Notes: generated from the sequence alone by a model not told the origin. A DNA stretch of 42,569 bases from Proluteimonas flavola (GCF_021191705.1 NZ_JAIWPU010000026.1:1-42569); one strand, 5' to 3'; shown: positions 1 through 12,014, counted from the first letter of the stretch. A program made the numbers and translations.

Positions 1-80
1 CTTTCCCCCCTTCGTGGGGGCGCGCGGGGGGGGGGGGGGGGGGGCCCCCCCCCCCACCCCCCCCCCCCCCCCCCCCCCCG
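1..80. repeat. G-run/C-run homopolymer block, probable assembly join
   Basis: A run of 19 G (26-44) passes directly into 11 C, one A, and 23 C (57-79). No gene can be read through it; the translated proline- and glycine-rich frames are artefacts. The orientation, G on the left and C on the right, is what results when two contig ends that both carry false poly-G read tails are joined. A second block of the same build lies at 20405-20556. From 81 to 180 there is ordinary sequence with no gene. ispD, which often precedes ispF, is not visible. Confidence 0.75.
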
Positions 81-180
81 CTCCTACGATTTTCCGCGGT
101 AGGCCTTGTCCTTCATTACGCTCTTCATCCGCGCGGATCCGTGGCAAGCTGCCGTCCCGTTTCGTCCGCAGGGTCCGCCC

Positions 181-678
181 ATGCCCGCCATCCCAGACAT
201 CCGCATCGGCCAGGGATTCGACGTCCATGCCTTCGGCGACGGCGACCACGTCATGGTCGGCGGTGTGCGCATTCCGTTCGAGCGTGGCGTGCTCGCGCAC
301 AGCGATGGCGATGTCGCCCTGCATGCGCTGTGCGACGCGATGCTCGGCGCGCTCGCGCTCGGCGATATCGGTGTGCATTTTCCGCCGTCCGACGACCGCT
401 GGAAAGGCGCCGACAGCCGCGCGCTGCTGCGGCATTGCAATACCCTGCTGGCGCAGCGCGGCTGGCGCGTCGGCAATGCCGACGTCACCGTGATCTGCGA
501 GCGGCCGAAGATCGGCCCGCATGCGGCGGCGATGCGCGCGGCGATCGCCGACGATCTGGGCATCGCGTTGGACTGCATCTCGGTCAAGGCGACGACCAGC
601 GAACGCCTCGGCTTCACCGGTCGCGGCGAAGGCATCGCCGCACAGGCGGCGTGCCTGCTGGTGCGCGATGGCGGTTGA
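181..678 (+). CDS. ispF: 2-C-methyl-D-erythritol 2,4-cyclodiphosphate synthase
   Basis: This 165-residue cytoplasmic enzyme of the MEP isoprenoid pathway cyclises CDP-methylerythritol 2-phosphate to MEcPP, releasing CMP. The length matches the family (about 160). The N-terminal GFDVHAF supplies the metal ligands Asp14 and His16; LAHSDGDV follows near residue 40 and the C-terminal signature is [13 protein letters not shown]. An upstream in-frame ATG at 106 would add 25 residues not found in the family, so the ATG at 181 was chosen. The 3' end overlaps the start of truD by 11 bases, which suggests translational coupling. The expected partner ispD is missing because the homopolymer block lies just upstream. 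Confidence 0.95.
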   Translation: MPAIPDIRIGQGFDVHAFGDGDHVMVGGVRIPFERGVLAHSDGDVALHALCDAMLGALALGDIGVHFPPSDDRWKGADSRALLRHCNTLLAQRGWRVGNADVTVICERPKIGPHAAAMRAAIADDLGIALDCISVKATTSERLGFTGRGEGIAAQAACLLVRDGG

Positions 679-1786
679 GCCGGACGAGAGCGCCGATCGC
701 GCGGCCGATATGCCGACCGCGCACGGCGCGCCGGTGCTGTCGGCGACGATCCGCCAGCATCCCGCGGATTTCCGCGTCGACGAGATCGACGGCTTCGAGG
801 CCAGCGGCGCGGGCGAACACCTGCTGCTGACGATCGAGAAGACCGGCATGAACACCGCCTTCGTCGCGCGCCTGCTCGCGCAGTGGGCCGACGTCGACGG
901 TCGCGCGGTCGGCTACGCGGGCCTGAAGGATCGCCACGCACTGACGACGCAGCGCTTCACCGTGCAGTTGCCGGGCCGCGACGCACCCGACATCGCTGCG
1001 CTCGAAGCCATGGCGACCGGTCACGGCCAGTCGCTGCGCGTGCTGGCGCAGGCGCGGCATGCGCGCAAGCTGCCGCGCGGCGCCTTGGCGGGCAACCGCT
1101 TCGTGCTGACGCTGCGCGATGTCGTCGGCGATGTCGCGGCGATCGACGCGCGGCTGCAGACGATCGCCGCGCGCGGCGTACCGAACTATTTCGGCGAACA
1201 ACGCTTCGGCCACGACGGCGGCAACGTCGACAAGGCCCTGCGCATGTTCGCCGCGCCGCGCCGGCGCATGGACCGCGACCAGCGCGCGATGCTGCTGTCG
1301 GCCGCGCGCTCGGCGCTGTTCAACCGCGTGCTCGCGGCGCGCGTCGACGCCGGCGACTGGGACACCGGCCTCGACGGCGAGGTGTGGATGCTCGACGGCA
1401 GCCGCAGCGTGTTCGGGCCCGAACCGTGGAGTGCGGCAATCGAAGCACGCGTCGCCGCCCAGGACATCCATCCCACCGCGCCGTTGTGGGGCCGCGGCCC
1501 GCTGCGCAGCACGGGCGCGGCACTCGCACGCGAAACCGCGGCGCTCGAAGACCCGCAGGCGCGCGCCCTGCGCGACGGCCTGGAAACCGCCGGTCTGTCG
1601 CAGGAGCGTCGCGCGACCCGCCTGCAACCCGGCGACCTGCAGTGGACCTGGTTGGCGCCCGACCGGCTGCAACTGGCGTTCGTGTTGCCGGCCGGCTGTT
1701 ACGCGACCGCGGTGCTCGCCGAACTCGGCACCATCGGCAACGCCGCCGCCCGTCGGCTGGCACCGGACGGGCCGACCGACGGTTGA
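668..1786 (+). CDS. truD: tRNA pseudouridine(13) synthase TruD
   Basis: A 372-residue enzyme that isomerises uridine 13 to pseudouridine in tRNA-Glu in the cytoplasm. The catalytic Asp is Asp88 in GLKDRHA, and the NYFGEQRFG motif typical of TruD follows in the middle of the protein. The frame is open upstream to 521, but the ATG at 668 gives family-like length and overlaps the ispF stop, as is common for ispF-truD pairs. In E. coli and many relatives surE follows immediately; here it does not (see findings). About 20 residues precede the first conserved segment and may be a slightly long N-terminus. Confidence 0.94.
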   Translation: MAVEPDESADRAADMPTAHGAPVLSATIRQHPADFRVDEIDGFEASGAGEHLLLTIEKTGMNTAFVARLLAQWADVDGRAVGYAGLKDRHALTTQRFTVQLPGRDAPDIAALEAMATGHGQSLRVLAQARHARKLPRGALAGNRFVLTLRDVVGDVAAIDARLQTIAARGVPNYFGEQRFGHDGGNVDKALRMFAAPRRRMDRDQRAMLLSAARSALFNRVLAARVDAGDWDTGLDGEVWMLDGSRSVFGPEPWSAAIEARVAAQDIHPTAPLWGRGPLRSTGAALARETAALEDPQARALRDGLETAGLSQERRATRLQPGDLQWTWLAPDRLQLAFVLPAGCYATAVLAELGTIGNAAARRLAPDGPTDG

Positions 1787-1940
1787 TCGGCCTGCGCGAC
1801 GCGGGTGTACGGCGCAGGGGCCGGTGCCGCACGGCGACGCGCCTGCGCCGAGCCCGTCGCCGCGGCGTACGCCCATTCCGTCTTGTGCACTGGATCGATC
1901 CGTCGTTGCGGCGGAGCGACTGATCGCGTCCAGCCGGCGA

Positions 1941-2075
1941 CGCGCAGCGCGGGATCGCTGATTTCCAGGCCGCGCAGGATCACGCCGGCGTGGATGCGGT
2001 TGCGCGCGCCGGGCTTCGCGATCCGCTTGTTGGGCAGGCCTTCGGCAGCCAGACGCAGCACGCGCAATTGCGCGC
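1941..2075 (-). pseudogene. Remnant of a LuxR-type HTH regulator
   Basis: On the minus strand the frame reads a good first half of a LuxR/FixJ HTH domain (VLRLAAEGLPNKRIAK at about 2066-2016). It then jumps straight to a segment resembling the domain's last helix (RNRIHAGVILRGLEI). In intact domains about 25 residues, including the recognition helix, lie between these parts, so the fragment cannot bind DNA normally. No receiver or sensor domain is attached and no plausible start exists. The rest of the 557-base gap between truD and the next gene (1787-2343) shows no other gene. The call rests on motif resemblance only. Confidence 0.45.
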
Positions 2076-2343
2076 GGGCCGCCGCCAGTCCGGCCGGGCC
2101 GGGATTGGGGAGTCGGAGTAGGGGAGCCGACGGCGGTTTCGGATCCGGCTTCCGGACCCGATCGCCCCACTGGCAAGCCAAGGCCGACACGCGGCGGGTA
2201 CCCAAGTACGATGGTCCGCGACGAAGGCGCTGCGACGGTGCCTGCAGGGTCAGGACCCGCATGCGCTGGCCCTGTGCCTCTCCCCCCTCGGTTTCGCGTT
2301 CCCGGCCTGCGCCGGCAGCGCGCCGCGGAGCGACCCTGCCTCG

Positions 2344-4089
2344 ATGCGCGGAGACGACGCCACGATGTTCAGCGCCCAGCGCAGCAGCCTCCATCGGGAC
2401 AACGACGACCTGTTGACCGCCGGCCTCGGTCTGGCTGGCCTGCAGGCGATGACGCCGCCGTCCTTTGCCGATCCCGAGCGGCCCCTCGCCGCCGAAGCCC
2501 GCCGCCGCGCGTTGTGGGCGAACTGGCGCGGCATCGCTGACCTCGCGCCGGGCGGCGGTTATGGCACGCTCTACGGGAGTCTTGCGGACGTGCCGGGTCG
2601 CGAGTTCCACGCGCTGGCGACCGTGCCCGGCGCCTCGCAGCCGCATCGCGTGCTGGTGCAGGTGCCCGACGGCTTCGACCGCAAGCGCCGCTGCATCGTG
2701 GTCGCGGCGTCGTCGGGTTCGCGCGGCATCTATGGCGCGATCGCCGTCGCCGGTGCCTGGGGCCTGCCGAAAGGCTGCGCTGTCGCCTACACCGACAAGG
2801 GCGCGGGCACCGATTACTTCGATGCCGATGCGGGCATTGGCGTTGCGGCCGACGGCACGCCGTCCGTCGATCGCGCGCAGGCCGTGTTCGCGCCCGCGGG
2901 CATGGGGCAGGGCGTCGCGTTCAAGCACGCGCATTCGGGCGACAACCCCGAGGCCGACTGGGGCCGCCACGTGCGCCAGGCGGCGGAGTTCGCATTGCAG
3001 GCGCTGGGCGAGGCCTATCCCGACGACGCGCCGTTCGACTTCGCCAGCACGCGTGTCATCGCGGTCGGCATTTCCAATGGCGGCGGCGCGGTGCTGCGCG
3101 CGGCGGCGCTCGAAGGCGACTGGCTCGATGCCGTGGTCGCCGGCGAGCCCAGCATCCATGTCGATGCGCCGGGCGCGCGTTCGCTCTACGACTACACCAC
3201 CGAGGCCGCGCTGCTGATGCCGTGCGCCTTGCTCGCGGTCGACAACCTGCCGCAGCCGCCGTTGACTGCGCAGGTCGCACCGCTGTGGACCGCGCGCTGC
3301 GCTTCGCTGCGCGCGGCCGGTCTGGTCGAGGGCACCGACATCGCGGCGCAGTCCCGATCCGCGTTGGAGATCCTGCGCAGGCACGGCTGGACCGATGGCG
3401 CGCTGCGCGCTGGTGCCTTGTCGGCAGGCTTCGATCTGTGGCGCGCGATCGCCGCGACCTACGCATCGGCCTATGGCCGTTTCGATGCCGACGCGCATCC
3501 CTGCGGCTACCGCTACGCGGCGCAGGGCCCGGACGGCAGCCCGCGTCCAGCGACCGCGACCGAACGCGCGGCCTGGTGGAGCGATGGCAGCGGCATTCCG
3601 CCGGGTGCGGGCGTCGGTCTCGTCGACACGCGCATGGCGGGCGCCGATCCGTTGCTGCCCGGCCTGCAATGCCTGCGTGCGCTCAATGACGGCGACGATG
3701 CGGCCGCGCGGCGCGTACAGGCCGGCATCGCCGAGACCCGCGCCGGCCTGCCGCGCGCCGGCCTGCCGGTCGTCGTGGTCCACGGCGCCGACGACGGCCT
3801 GATCCCGATGGCCTTCACCAGCACGCCCTACGCCCGCTCGGCGCAGGCGGCGGGGCGTGACGTGCGCCTGTGGCAGGTCGCCCATGCGCAGCACTTCGAC
3901 GGGTTCCTCGCGCTCCCGGACTATGCCGCGCGCTATGTGCCGCTGCTGCCATACGTGTATGCCGCGCTCGACCGGCTCGACGCGCACCTGGACGGCAAGG
4001 GCGCATTGCCGGCGGATGCCGTCATTGCCACGACGCCGCGCGGCGCCGGCAAGGCACTGGACGCCACCCATCTCGCGATCCCGCGCTGA
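2344..4089 (+). CDS. D-(-)-3-hydroxybutyrate oligomer hydrolase family protein
   Basis: A 581-residue serine hydrolase of the 3HB-oligomer hydrolase family, which cleaves short 3-hydroxybutyrate oligomers to monomers during PHB breakdown. The probable nucleophile is Ser244 in GISNGG. A candidate Asp is in VHGADDGLIP and a candidate His in VAHAQHFDG near the C-terminus. Characterised extracellular members carry a signal peptide and are nearer 700 residues; no signal sequence is visible here, so the enzyme may be cytoplasmic or the start may be wrong. A second in-frame ATG lies at 2365. No PHA synthase or phasin gene is in the window. The gene sits alone between a regulator remnant and lexA. 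Confidence 0.82.
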   Translation: MRGDDATMFSAQRSSLHRDNDDLLTAGLGLAGLQAMTPPSFADPERPLAAEARRRALWANWRGIADLAPGGGYGTLYGSLADVPGREFHALATVPGASQPHRVLVQVPDGFDRKRRCIVVAASSGSRGIYGAIAVAGAWGLPKGCAVAYTDKGAGTDYFDADAGIGVAADGTPSVDRAQAVFAPAGMGQGVAFKHAHSGDNPEADWGRHVRQAAEFALQALGEAYPDDAPFDFASTRVIAVGISNGGGAVLRAAALEGDWLDAVVAGEPSIHVDAPGARSLYDYTTEAALLMPCALLAVDNLPQPPLTAQVAPLWTARCASLRAAGLVEGTDIAAQSRSALEILRRHGWTDGALRAGALSAGFDLWRAIAATYASAYGRFDADAHPCGYRYAAQGPDGSPRPATATERAAWWSDGSGIPPGAGVGLVDTRMAGADPLLPGLQCLRALNDGDDAAARRVQAGIAETRAGLPRAGLPVVVVHGADDGLIPMAFTSTPYARSAQAAGRDVRLWQVAHAQHFDGFLALPDYAARYVPLLPYVYAALDRLDAHLDGKGALPADAVIATTPRGAGKALDATHLAIPR

Positions 4090-4148
4090 CCGGTTGACGC
4101 CTGACGCCCGCGATGCTTGCCTGCGCCAGGACTTGCAGCACCCGTTTG

Positions 4149-4167
4149 TTAGTAGTAATACTACTCA
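4149..4167. promoter_or_regulatory. LexA operator of lexA, with candidate promoter
   Basis: The sequence TTAGTAGTAATACTACTCA is a near-perfect palindrome fitting the Xanthomonas LexA box TTAG-N6-TACTA. Its right edge is 2 bases from the lexA ATG at 4170. A possible -35 (TTGCAG, 4133-4138) and -10 (TAATAC, 4156-4161) are 17 bases apart, each matching consensus at only 3 of 6 positions. They would place the transcript start at about the ATG, with the -10 inside the operator. Bound LexA would then block its own promoter, the usual SOS autoregulation. The operator is read directly; the promoter is inferred. Confidence 0.85.
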
Positions 4168-4169
4168 CC

Positions 4170-4811
4170 ATGGAACTGACCCAGACCCAGCACGCGATTC
4201 TCGAAATGATCGGCGAGCGCATCGCGGCCGAGGGCATGCCGCCTTCGCAGACCGAGATCGCCCGCGCGTTCGGCTTCAGCGGTGTGCGCGCCGCGCAATA
4301 CCACCTCGATGCACTGGAAGCCGCTGGCGCCATCGAGCGGGTGCCTGGCCGGGCGCGCGGCATCCGCGTGCGGGTCCCGGTGCAGCAGGCGCAGCACGCG
4401 CTGGCCCTCGGCGCGACGCCTGGCGATGCGCTCCGCCTGCCGGTGCTCGGGCAGGTCGCCGCCGGCGCGCCCATCGGTGCCGACATCGGCTCCGACGATT
4501 ACCTCGTGCTCGACCGCGTGCTGTTCTCGCCGTCGCCCGATTACCTGCTCAAGGTCAAGGGCGATTCGATGCGCGACGAAGGCATCTTCGAAGGCGACCT
4601 GATCGGCGTGCACCGCACCCGCGATGCGCGCTCGGGCCAGATCGTCGTCGCCCGGGTCGATGATGCGATCACGGTCAAGCTGCTGAAGATCGGCAAGGAC
4701 CGCATCCGCCTGATGCCGCGCAATCCCGATTACGCGCCCATCGAGGTGCTGCCCGACCAGGACTTCGCGATCGAAGGCCTGTATTGCGGGCTGGTCAGGC
4801 CGAACCGTTGA
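4170..4811 (+). CDS. lexA: SOS repressor LexA
   Basis: A 213-residue transcriptional repressor and self-cleaving protease. The N-terminal winged helix (about 1-70) includes AFGFSGVRAAQYHLDAL. The cleavage site is Ala98-Gly99 in VAAGAP, with catalytic Ser133 (GDSM) and Lys170 (ITVK). The spacings from cleavage site to Ser (35) and Ser to Lys (37) equal those of E. coli LexA, so the protein should be cleavable with RecA filament. The start is fixed by the family N-terminus MELTQTQ. Only two bases separate it from the operator, leaving no room for a Shine-Dalgarno sequence. It is followed by recA and recX on the same strand. Confidence 0.97.
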   Translation: MELTQTQHAILEMIGERIAAEGMPPSQTEIARAFGFSGVRAAQYHLDALEAAGAIERVPGRARGIRVRVPVQQAQHALALGATPGDALRLPVLGQVAAGAPIGADIGSDDYLVLDRVLFSPSPDYLLKVKGDSMRDEGIFEGDLIGVHRTRDARSGQIVVARVDDAITVKLLKIGKDRIRLMPRNPDYAPIEVLPDQDFAIEGLYCGLVRPNR

Positions 4812-4997
4812 GCGCCTTGCCGCTCCGGCGCATGGCGTGCGCGGTGTTCCCCGACGGGCATCCGCGTCGCGCGCCGCTGACCGGCAGCCGCATCCCCACT
4901 TAATTTTGCGTCCTCCCTGCAGCGTCGCAGCCTGTGCGACCTGCGATTGCGAGGATGCCTCCACCACACCGGAACACGAATGACGAGGACCACCACG

Positions 4998-6015
<1,018 letters not shown>

Positions 6016-6038
<23 letters not shown>

Positions 6039-6645
6039 GCCGGTCGCGTCGGGCCTGCCCCACGGCGGCGAAGCGCATGACACGGACCTGCCGGCTGGCG
6101 GGTCCGTGGACGGTCTCGGCGCAGCCGGTACTGGATCGACGGTCGATGGTGAGACGCCTGCCGCCGGCAGGCGAAAGAAACGCCGCGAATTGACGCCCGC
6201 CCAGCGGGCGTTGTCGTTGCTGGTGCGGCGCGAGCACTCGCAGCCCGAACTGCTGCGCAAGCTCGCAGCGCGCGGCATCGAGCCCGAGGCCGCCGCCGAC
6301 GCCGTCGAGCGCATGCGCGAGGCCGGCTGGCAGGACGACGGCCGGTTCGCCGCGAGCCTCGCACGCAGCCGTGCGACCGGTGGCCATGGCCCGCTGCGGA
6401 TCGAGGCCGAACTGGCGACCCACCGGCTCGATGCGGGCCGGATTGCCGCGGCCTTCGAATCATTGGCCGCCGATGGCGAGGCCGACTGGCCGCAGCGCGC
6501 GCGCGATCTGCTCGAGCGCCGTTACGACGTGGCCGCGTTCGCGGACGATCCGGCACTGCGGCGCAAGGCCGTGGATTTCCTGCTGCGTCGTGGATTCGAC
6601 GGCGAGACCGCCTACGGCGCGGTCCGCGCATTCCGGGGCGATTGA
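6016..6645 (+). CDS. recX: Regulatory protein RecX
   Basis: A 209-residue RecX-family modulator that limits RecA filament growth. The RecX helical repeats begin after about residue 58 ([19 protein letters not shown]) and run to the end ([19 protein letters not shown]). The first 57 residues are low-complexity, ending in a basic patch (GRRKKRRE), and are longer than in typical RecX (about 150-165). The chosen ATG overlaps the recA 3' end by 23 bases. No Met codon lies between it and the conserved part, so either this is the true start or a non-ATG start closer to residue 55 is used. Overlap and order indicate co-expression with recA. Confidence 0.9.
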
Positions 6646-6823
6646 GGCACTGCGGAGCGGCTGGCGGACACCGCCGGACGTGCAGGGGCGCGTGGCCCCC
6701 GGACGGCCTGCTACCCTTTGCGGTTGTGGGCACGGCGCCCGACCGGCACCCGTCGAGATGACGGGCGCGCGCGGCTGCCGGGGATGCCCATACCCCCTCC
6801 AGCACGTCCGTCCCGCCAGGCCC

Positions 6824-9469
<2,646 letters not shown>

Positions 9470-9589
9470 GCGGGCGCTAAACGCGCGTCCCCGGTTGTTG
9501 ACCGGCCGCCCGGCAGGGGACATGCTTCACGACCTCATAAGGTCTGTAATCGGTTCCCAAGGTCGAGAGCGGTCCGAATACAGTCCACG

Positions 9590-9620
9590 CCGGCGCGACG
9601 TTACGCGCCGGTTCCAGGAG
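9590..9620 (+). promoter_or_regulatory. Hairpin adjoining the csrA ribosome binding site
   Basis: CCGGCGCG (9590-9597) pairs perfectly with CGCGCCGG (9604-9611) around a six-base loop. The Shine-Dalgarno CAGGAG (9615-9620) begins only three bases after the stem. The AGGA in it also fits the ANGGA core recognised by CsrA, so feedback on its own translation is plausible. There is no T-run, so this is not a terminator. The structure is read from sequence; the regulatory role is inferred. Confidence 0.4.
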
Positions 9621-9626
9621 ATTTCT

Positions 9627-9833
9627 ATGTTGATTCTGACCCGCCGCGTCGGGGAGACGCTGATGATTGGTGACCAGGTTTCGGTCACCGTGTTGGGCGT
9701 CAAGGGCAACCAGGTGCGGATCGGTATCACCGCGCCCAAGGATGTCGCTGTGCACCGCGAAGAAATCTATCAGCGCATCCACCGCGAAGGCGATGGCGCC
9801 GAAGCGCAAGAAGATTTGCCGCAGACGCCCTGA
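9627..9833 (+). CDS. csrA: Carbon storage regulator CsrA (RsmA)
   Basis: A 68-residue dimeric RNA-binding protein that binds GGA motifs in leaders and controls translation and stability of mRNAs for central metabolism, motility and biofilm. The conserved core [16 protein letters not shown] opens the protein, followed by [15 protein letters not shown] and [13 protein letters not shown] with the RNA-binding Arg. The tail ([15 protein letters not shown]) is acidic and a little longer than in E. coli (61 residues). A strong Shine-Dalgarno CAGGAG lies six bases before the ATG. It sits between alaS and tRNA-Ser, as in E. coli. Confidence 0.97.
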   Translation: MLILTRRVGETLMIGDQVSVTVLGVKGNQVRIGITAPKDVAVHREEIYQRIHREGDGAEAQEDLPQTP

Positions 9834-9883
9834 GCCGTTATCCTTCGCACCGCGTTCGGCGCCTGCGTCGAACGTGTTGCTTC

Positions 9884-9976
9884 GGAGAGTTGCCCGAGTG
9901 GCTGAAGGGGCTCCCCTGCTAAGGGAGTATGGGGCTTAAAACTCCATCGAGGGTTCGAATCCCTCACTCTCCGCCA
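9884..9976 (+). tRNA. tRNA-Ser (anticodon GCT)
   Basis: A 93-base class II tRNA with an encoded CCA. The acceptor stem pairs GGAGAGT (9884-9890) with ACTCTCC (9966-9972), discriminator G. The anticodon stem CTCCC/GGGAG encloses CTGCTAA, giving GCT, which reads AGC and AGT. The T arm carries GGTTCGAATCC, and a long variable arm typical of tRNA-Ser is present. It lies 50 bases after csrA. A short palindrome (9993-10010) follows it but lacks a T-run. Confidence 0.97.
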
Positions 9977-10034
9977 CTGCTCGAATTCGATCGGATTTCC
10001 TCGGAAATCCACCGGAAAAAATTCCTGATAGTGG

Positions 10035-10063
10035 TTGACGAAGCAAACGTTTTGCTGGAAAAT
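10035..10063 (+). promoter_or_regulatory. Candidate sigma-70 promoter of tRNA-Arg
   Basis: TTGACG (10035-10040) and GAAAAT (10058-10063) are separated by 17 bases and match the -35 and -10 consensus at five and four of six positions. The predicted start is near 10070, ten bases before the tRNA 5' end. The local sequence is A/T-richer than its surroundings. Confidence 0.5.
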
Positions 10064-10079
10064 TCCGCTTCTGTTCAAG

Positions 10080-10156
10080 GCGCCCGTAGCTCAGTTGGAT
10101 AGAGCACCAGGCTACGAACTTGGGGGTCGGAGGTTCGAATCCTTCCGGGCGCACCA
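10080..10156 (+). tRNA. tRNA-Arg (anticodon ACG)
   Basis: A 77-base tRNA with encoded CCA. The acceptor stem pairs GCGCCCG with CGGGCGC, discriminator A. The D loop reads AGCTCAGTTGGATAGAGC and the anticodon stem CCAGG/CTTGG encloses CTACGAA, giving ACG. In bacteria A34 is deaminated to inosine to read CGT, CGC and CGA. A terminator follows 13 bases later. Confidence 0.98.
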
Positions 10157-10169
10157 GAACAACGAAGAG

Positions 10170-10195
10170 GCCAGCGAGCGATCGCTGGCTTTTTT
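10170..10195 (+). terminator. Rho-independent terminator after tRNA-Arg
   Basis: GCCAGCGA (10170-10177) pairs with TCGCTGGC (10182-10189) around a four-base loop and is followed by six T (10190-10195). It ends the tRNA transcript. Confidence 0.9.
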
Positions 10196-10550
10196 GTTGC
10201 GCGACTGTTTTTGCTGGGGCGTATGCGACGGTTCCGATCAGTCACCCGTCGCGCTCCACGTGTGCGAATACGTGCAGGGGATATGCATCGCCAGCCTCGC
10301 TCCTGGCGACGCGGCGCATTTCCGATGACATTGATCCCGCGTCGGAAACGACTCTCTTGTCGGCGTGCATCCGGTGCGGCGAGATTCGCGCGCGCAACGC
10401 TACATGCGGAGATGCGTGACCCGATACCGGAGCGCAGTCTCCAGCACGTGTCGATGAGGCCAACTGATGCGATTCGGGTCGCTCGCCGGCGTGGCGCGCC
10501 CGGAAACCGCGACTGCACACGCGACGCCATCCGACGCGATCGGCCAGTTC

Positions 10551-10630
10551 TCGTCATCCCCGCGCAGGCGGGACGCGGTTTGCAACAGCCCGGAGGGCGG
10601 GTCATCCATGGGCCTTCGCGTCAGCAGAAC
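10551..10630. repeat. Probable degenerate dispersed intergenic repeat
   Basis: The stretch begins TCGTCATCCCCGCGCAGGCG and continues with a GTCATCCA motif. It resembles the interspersed repeat that is often mistranslated as VIPAQAG in proteobacterial intergenic regions; the core can fold as CCCGC-GCAG-GCGGG. It lies in the 473-base gap between the tRNA-Arg terminator and the dehydrogenase gene (10196-10668), in which I see no gene or RNA. Only one copy is in this window, so repeat status rests on resemblance. Confidence 0.4.
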
Positions 10631-10668
10631 GTCCCGGATGGCGCTGGACTGCAGGCCGCCGCCACAAT

Positions 10669-11958
10669 CTAGAGTCGCGCGTCCACCGCGTCCGCAGGCA
10701 GCACCGCCTTGACGTCGAACAGCACCGCGCCCGGCTTGCCGAACGCGCGCAGGCCCTGCGCACCGAGTTCGCGGAACTGGGTGTGCGCCACCGCGAGGAT
10801 GATCGCGTCGTAGGCGCCGGCCTGCGGCGTGTCGATCGGCGTCAGCCCGTACTCGTGCTGCGCATATGCCGTGGCGACCCACGGGTCGTGCACGTCGACG
10901 TCGATGCTGTAGCTCTGCAGTTCGTGCACCACATCGATGACACGCGTGTTGCGCAGGTCCGGGCAGTTCTCCTTGAACGCCAGGCCCAGCACCAGCACGC
11001 GCGCGCCGGCGGTCTGGATGCCGCGCTGCTGCATCAGCTTCACCACGCGCTGGGCGACATGCAGGCCCATGCTGTCGTTGATGCGGCGGCCGGCGAGGAT
11101 CACTTCCGGGTGGTAGCCGATCTCCTGCGCCTTGTGCGTCAGGTAATAAGGGTCGACGCCGATGCAATGGCCGCCGACCAGGCCCGGCCGGAACGGCAGG
11201 AAGTTCCATTTCGTGCCCGCGGCTTCCAGCACTTCGTGCGTGTCGATGCCGAGGCGATCGAAAATCAGCGCGAGCTCGTTGACCAGGGCGATGTTGACGT
11301 CGCGCTGGGTGTTCTCGATGACCTTGGCCGCTTCGGCCACTCGGATGCTCGACACGCGATGCGTGCCGGCCTGGACGATGTCGCGATACAGCGCATCGAC
11401 GAACGCCGCAGCCGCGTCGCTGGAGCCCGCGGTGACCTTGAGGGTGTTCTCCAGCCGGTGCTGCTTGTCGCCTGGATTGATGCGCTCGGGACTGTAGCCG
11501 ACGTGGAAATCGTCGCGATAGCGCAGACCCGAGGCGGCTTCGAGGATCGGCACGCAGATCTCTTCCGTCGCGCCGGGATACACCGTCGATTCGTAGATCA
11601 CCACGCCGCCGCGCTGCAGGGCCGCGCCGACTGCGTGGCTCGATGCCTCGAGCGCGGACAGGTCGGGTCGCTTGTAGGCGTCGACCGGCGTCGGCACGGT
11701 GACGATGTGTACGTTGCAACCCGCGAGGTCTGCAGCCTCGGCGCTGTAGCGCAGATGCGTGGCCGCATGCAGTTCGTCGCGCGACAGTTCGCGGGTGTGG
11801 TCGTCGCCGCGCTGCAGGCCCGCCACGCGCGTCCGATCGATATCGAAACCCAGTGTCGCGTGGCGACGTCCGAACGCGACCGCGAGCGGCAGGCCCACGT
11901 AGCCGAGGCCGATGACGGCGATGCGGATGTCGTCGCGTGCGGGCAGCGGTGCGGTCAT
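10669..11958 (-). CDS. Nucleotide-sugar dehydrogenase (UDP-N-acetylhexosamine type)
   Basis: A 429-residue NAD-dependent enzyme of the UDP-glucose/GDP-mannose dehydrogenase family. It opens with the Rossmann motif [16 protein letters not shown], has the central helical segment with [20 protein letters not shown], and the catalytic nucleophile Cys265 in [12 protein letters not shown]. The C-terminal domain contains [15 protein letters not shown]. Length and the Cys position resemble TviB/WbpA-type enzymes, which oxidise UDP-GlcNAc or UDP-GalNAc to uronic acids for surface polysaccharides, rather than short UDP-glucose dehydrogenases. No glycosyltransferases or partner epimerase lie nearby, so the end product is unknown. 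The ATG at 11958 is chosen for the family start; it is 56 bases after the hydrolase gene. Confidence 0.92.
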   Translation of the reverse strand: MTAPLPARDDIRIAVIGLGYVGLPLAVAFGRRHATLGFDIDRTRVAGLQRGDDHTRELSRDELHAATHLRYSAEAADLAGCNVHIVTVPTPVDAYKRPDLSALEASSHAVGAALQRGGVVIYESTVYPGATEEICVPILEAASGLRYRDDFHVGYSPERINPGDKQHRLENTLKVTAGSSDAAAAFVDALYRDIVQAGTHRVSSIRVAEAAKVIENTQRDVNIALVNELALIFDRLGIDTHEVLEAAGTKWNFLPFRPGLVGGHCIGVDPYYLTHKAQEIGYHPEVILAGRRINDSMGLHVAQRVVKLMQQRGIQTAGARVLVLGLAFKENCPDLRNTRVIDVVHELQSYSIDVDVHDPWVATAYAQHEYGLTPIDTPQAGAYDAIILAVAHTQFRELGAQGLRAFGKPGAVLFDVKAVLPADAVDARL

Positions 11959-12014
11959 GCAGGAAATCGCTCGTCGGGCAATCGGCGCAGTGTAGCGGAC
12001 GCCTGCCGGCAGCC

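Noticed and set aside
1699..4071. A 790-codon minus-strand frame opposite the hydrolase gene.
   Set aside because: It is a shadow of the hydrolase; only its short part in the truD-hydrolase gap, the LuxR-like remnant, has any family resemblance.
9993..10010. GGATTTCC-TC-GGAAATCC palindrome after tRNA-Ser as a terminator.
   Set aside because: No T-run follows on either strand and the loop is only two bases, so it was not called a terminator.
10196..10668. A genomic island inserted at tRNA-Arg.
   Set aside because: There is no integrase, no repeat of the tRNA 3' end and no foreign base composition; only an ordinary intergenic region with a probable dispersed repeat.
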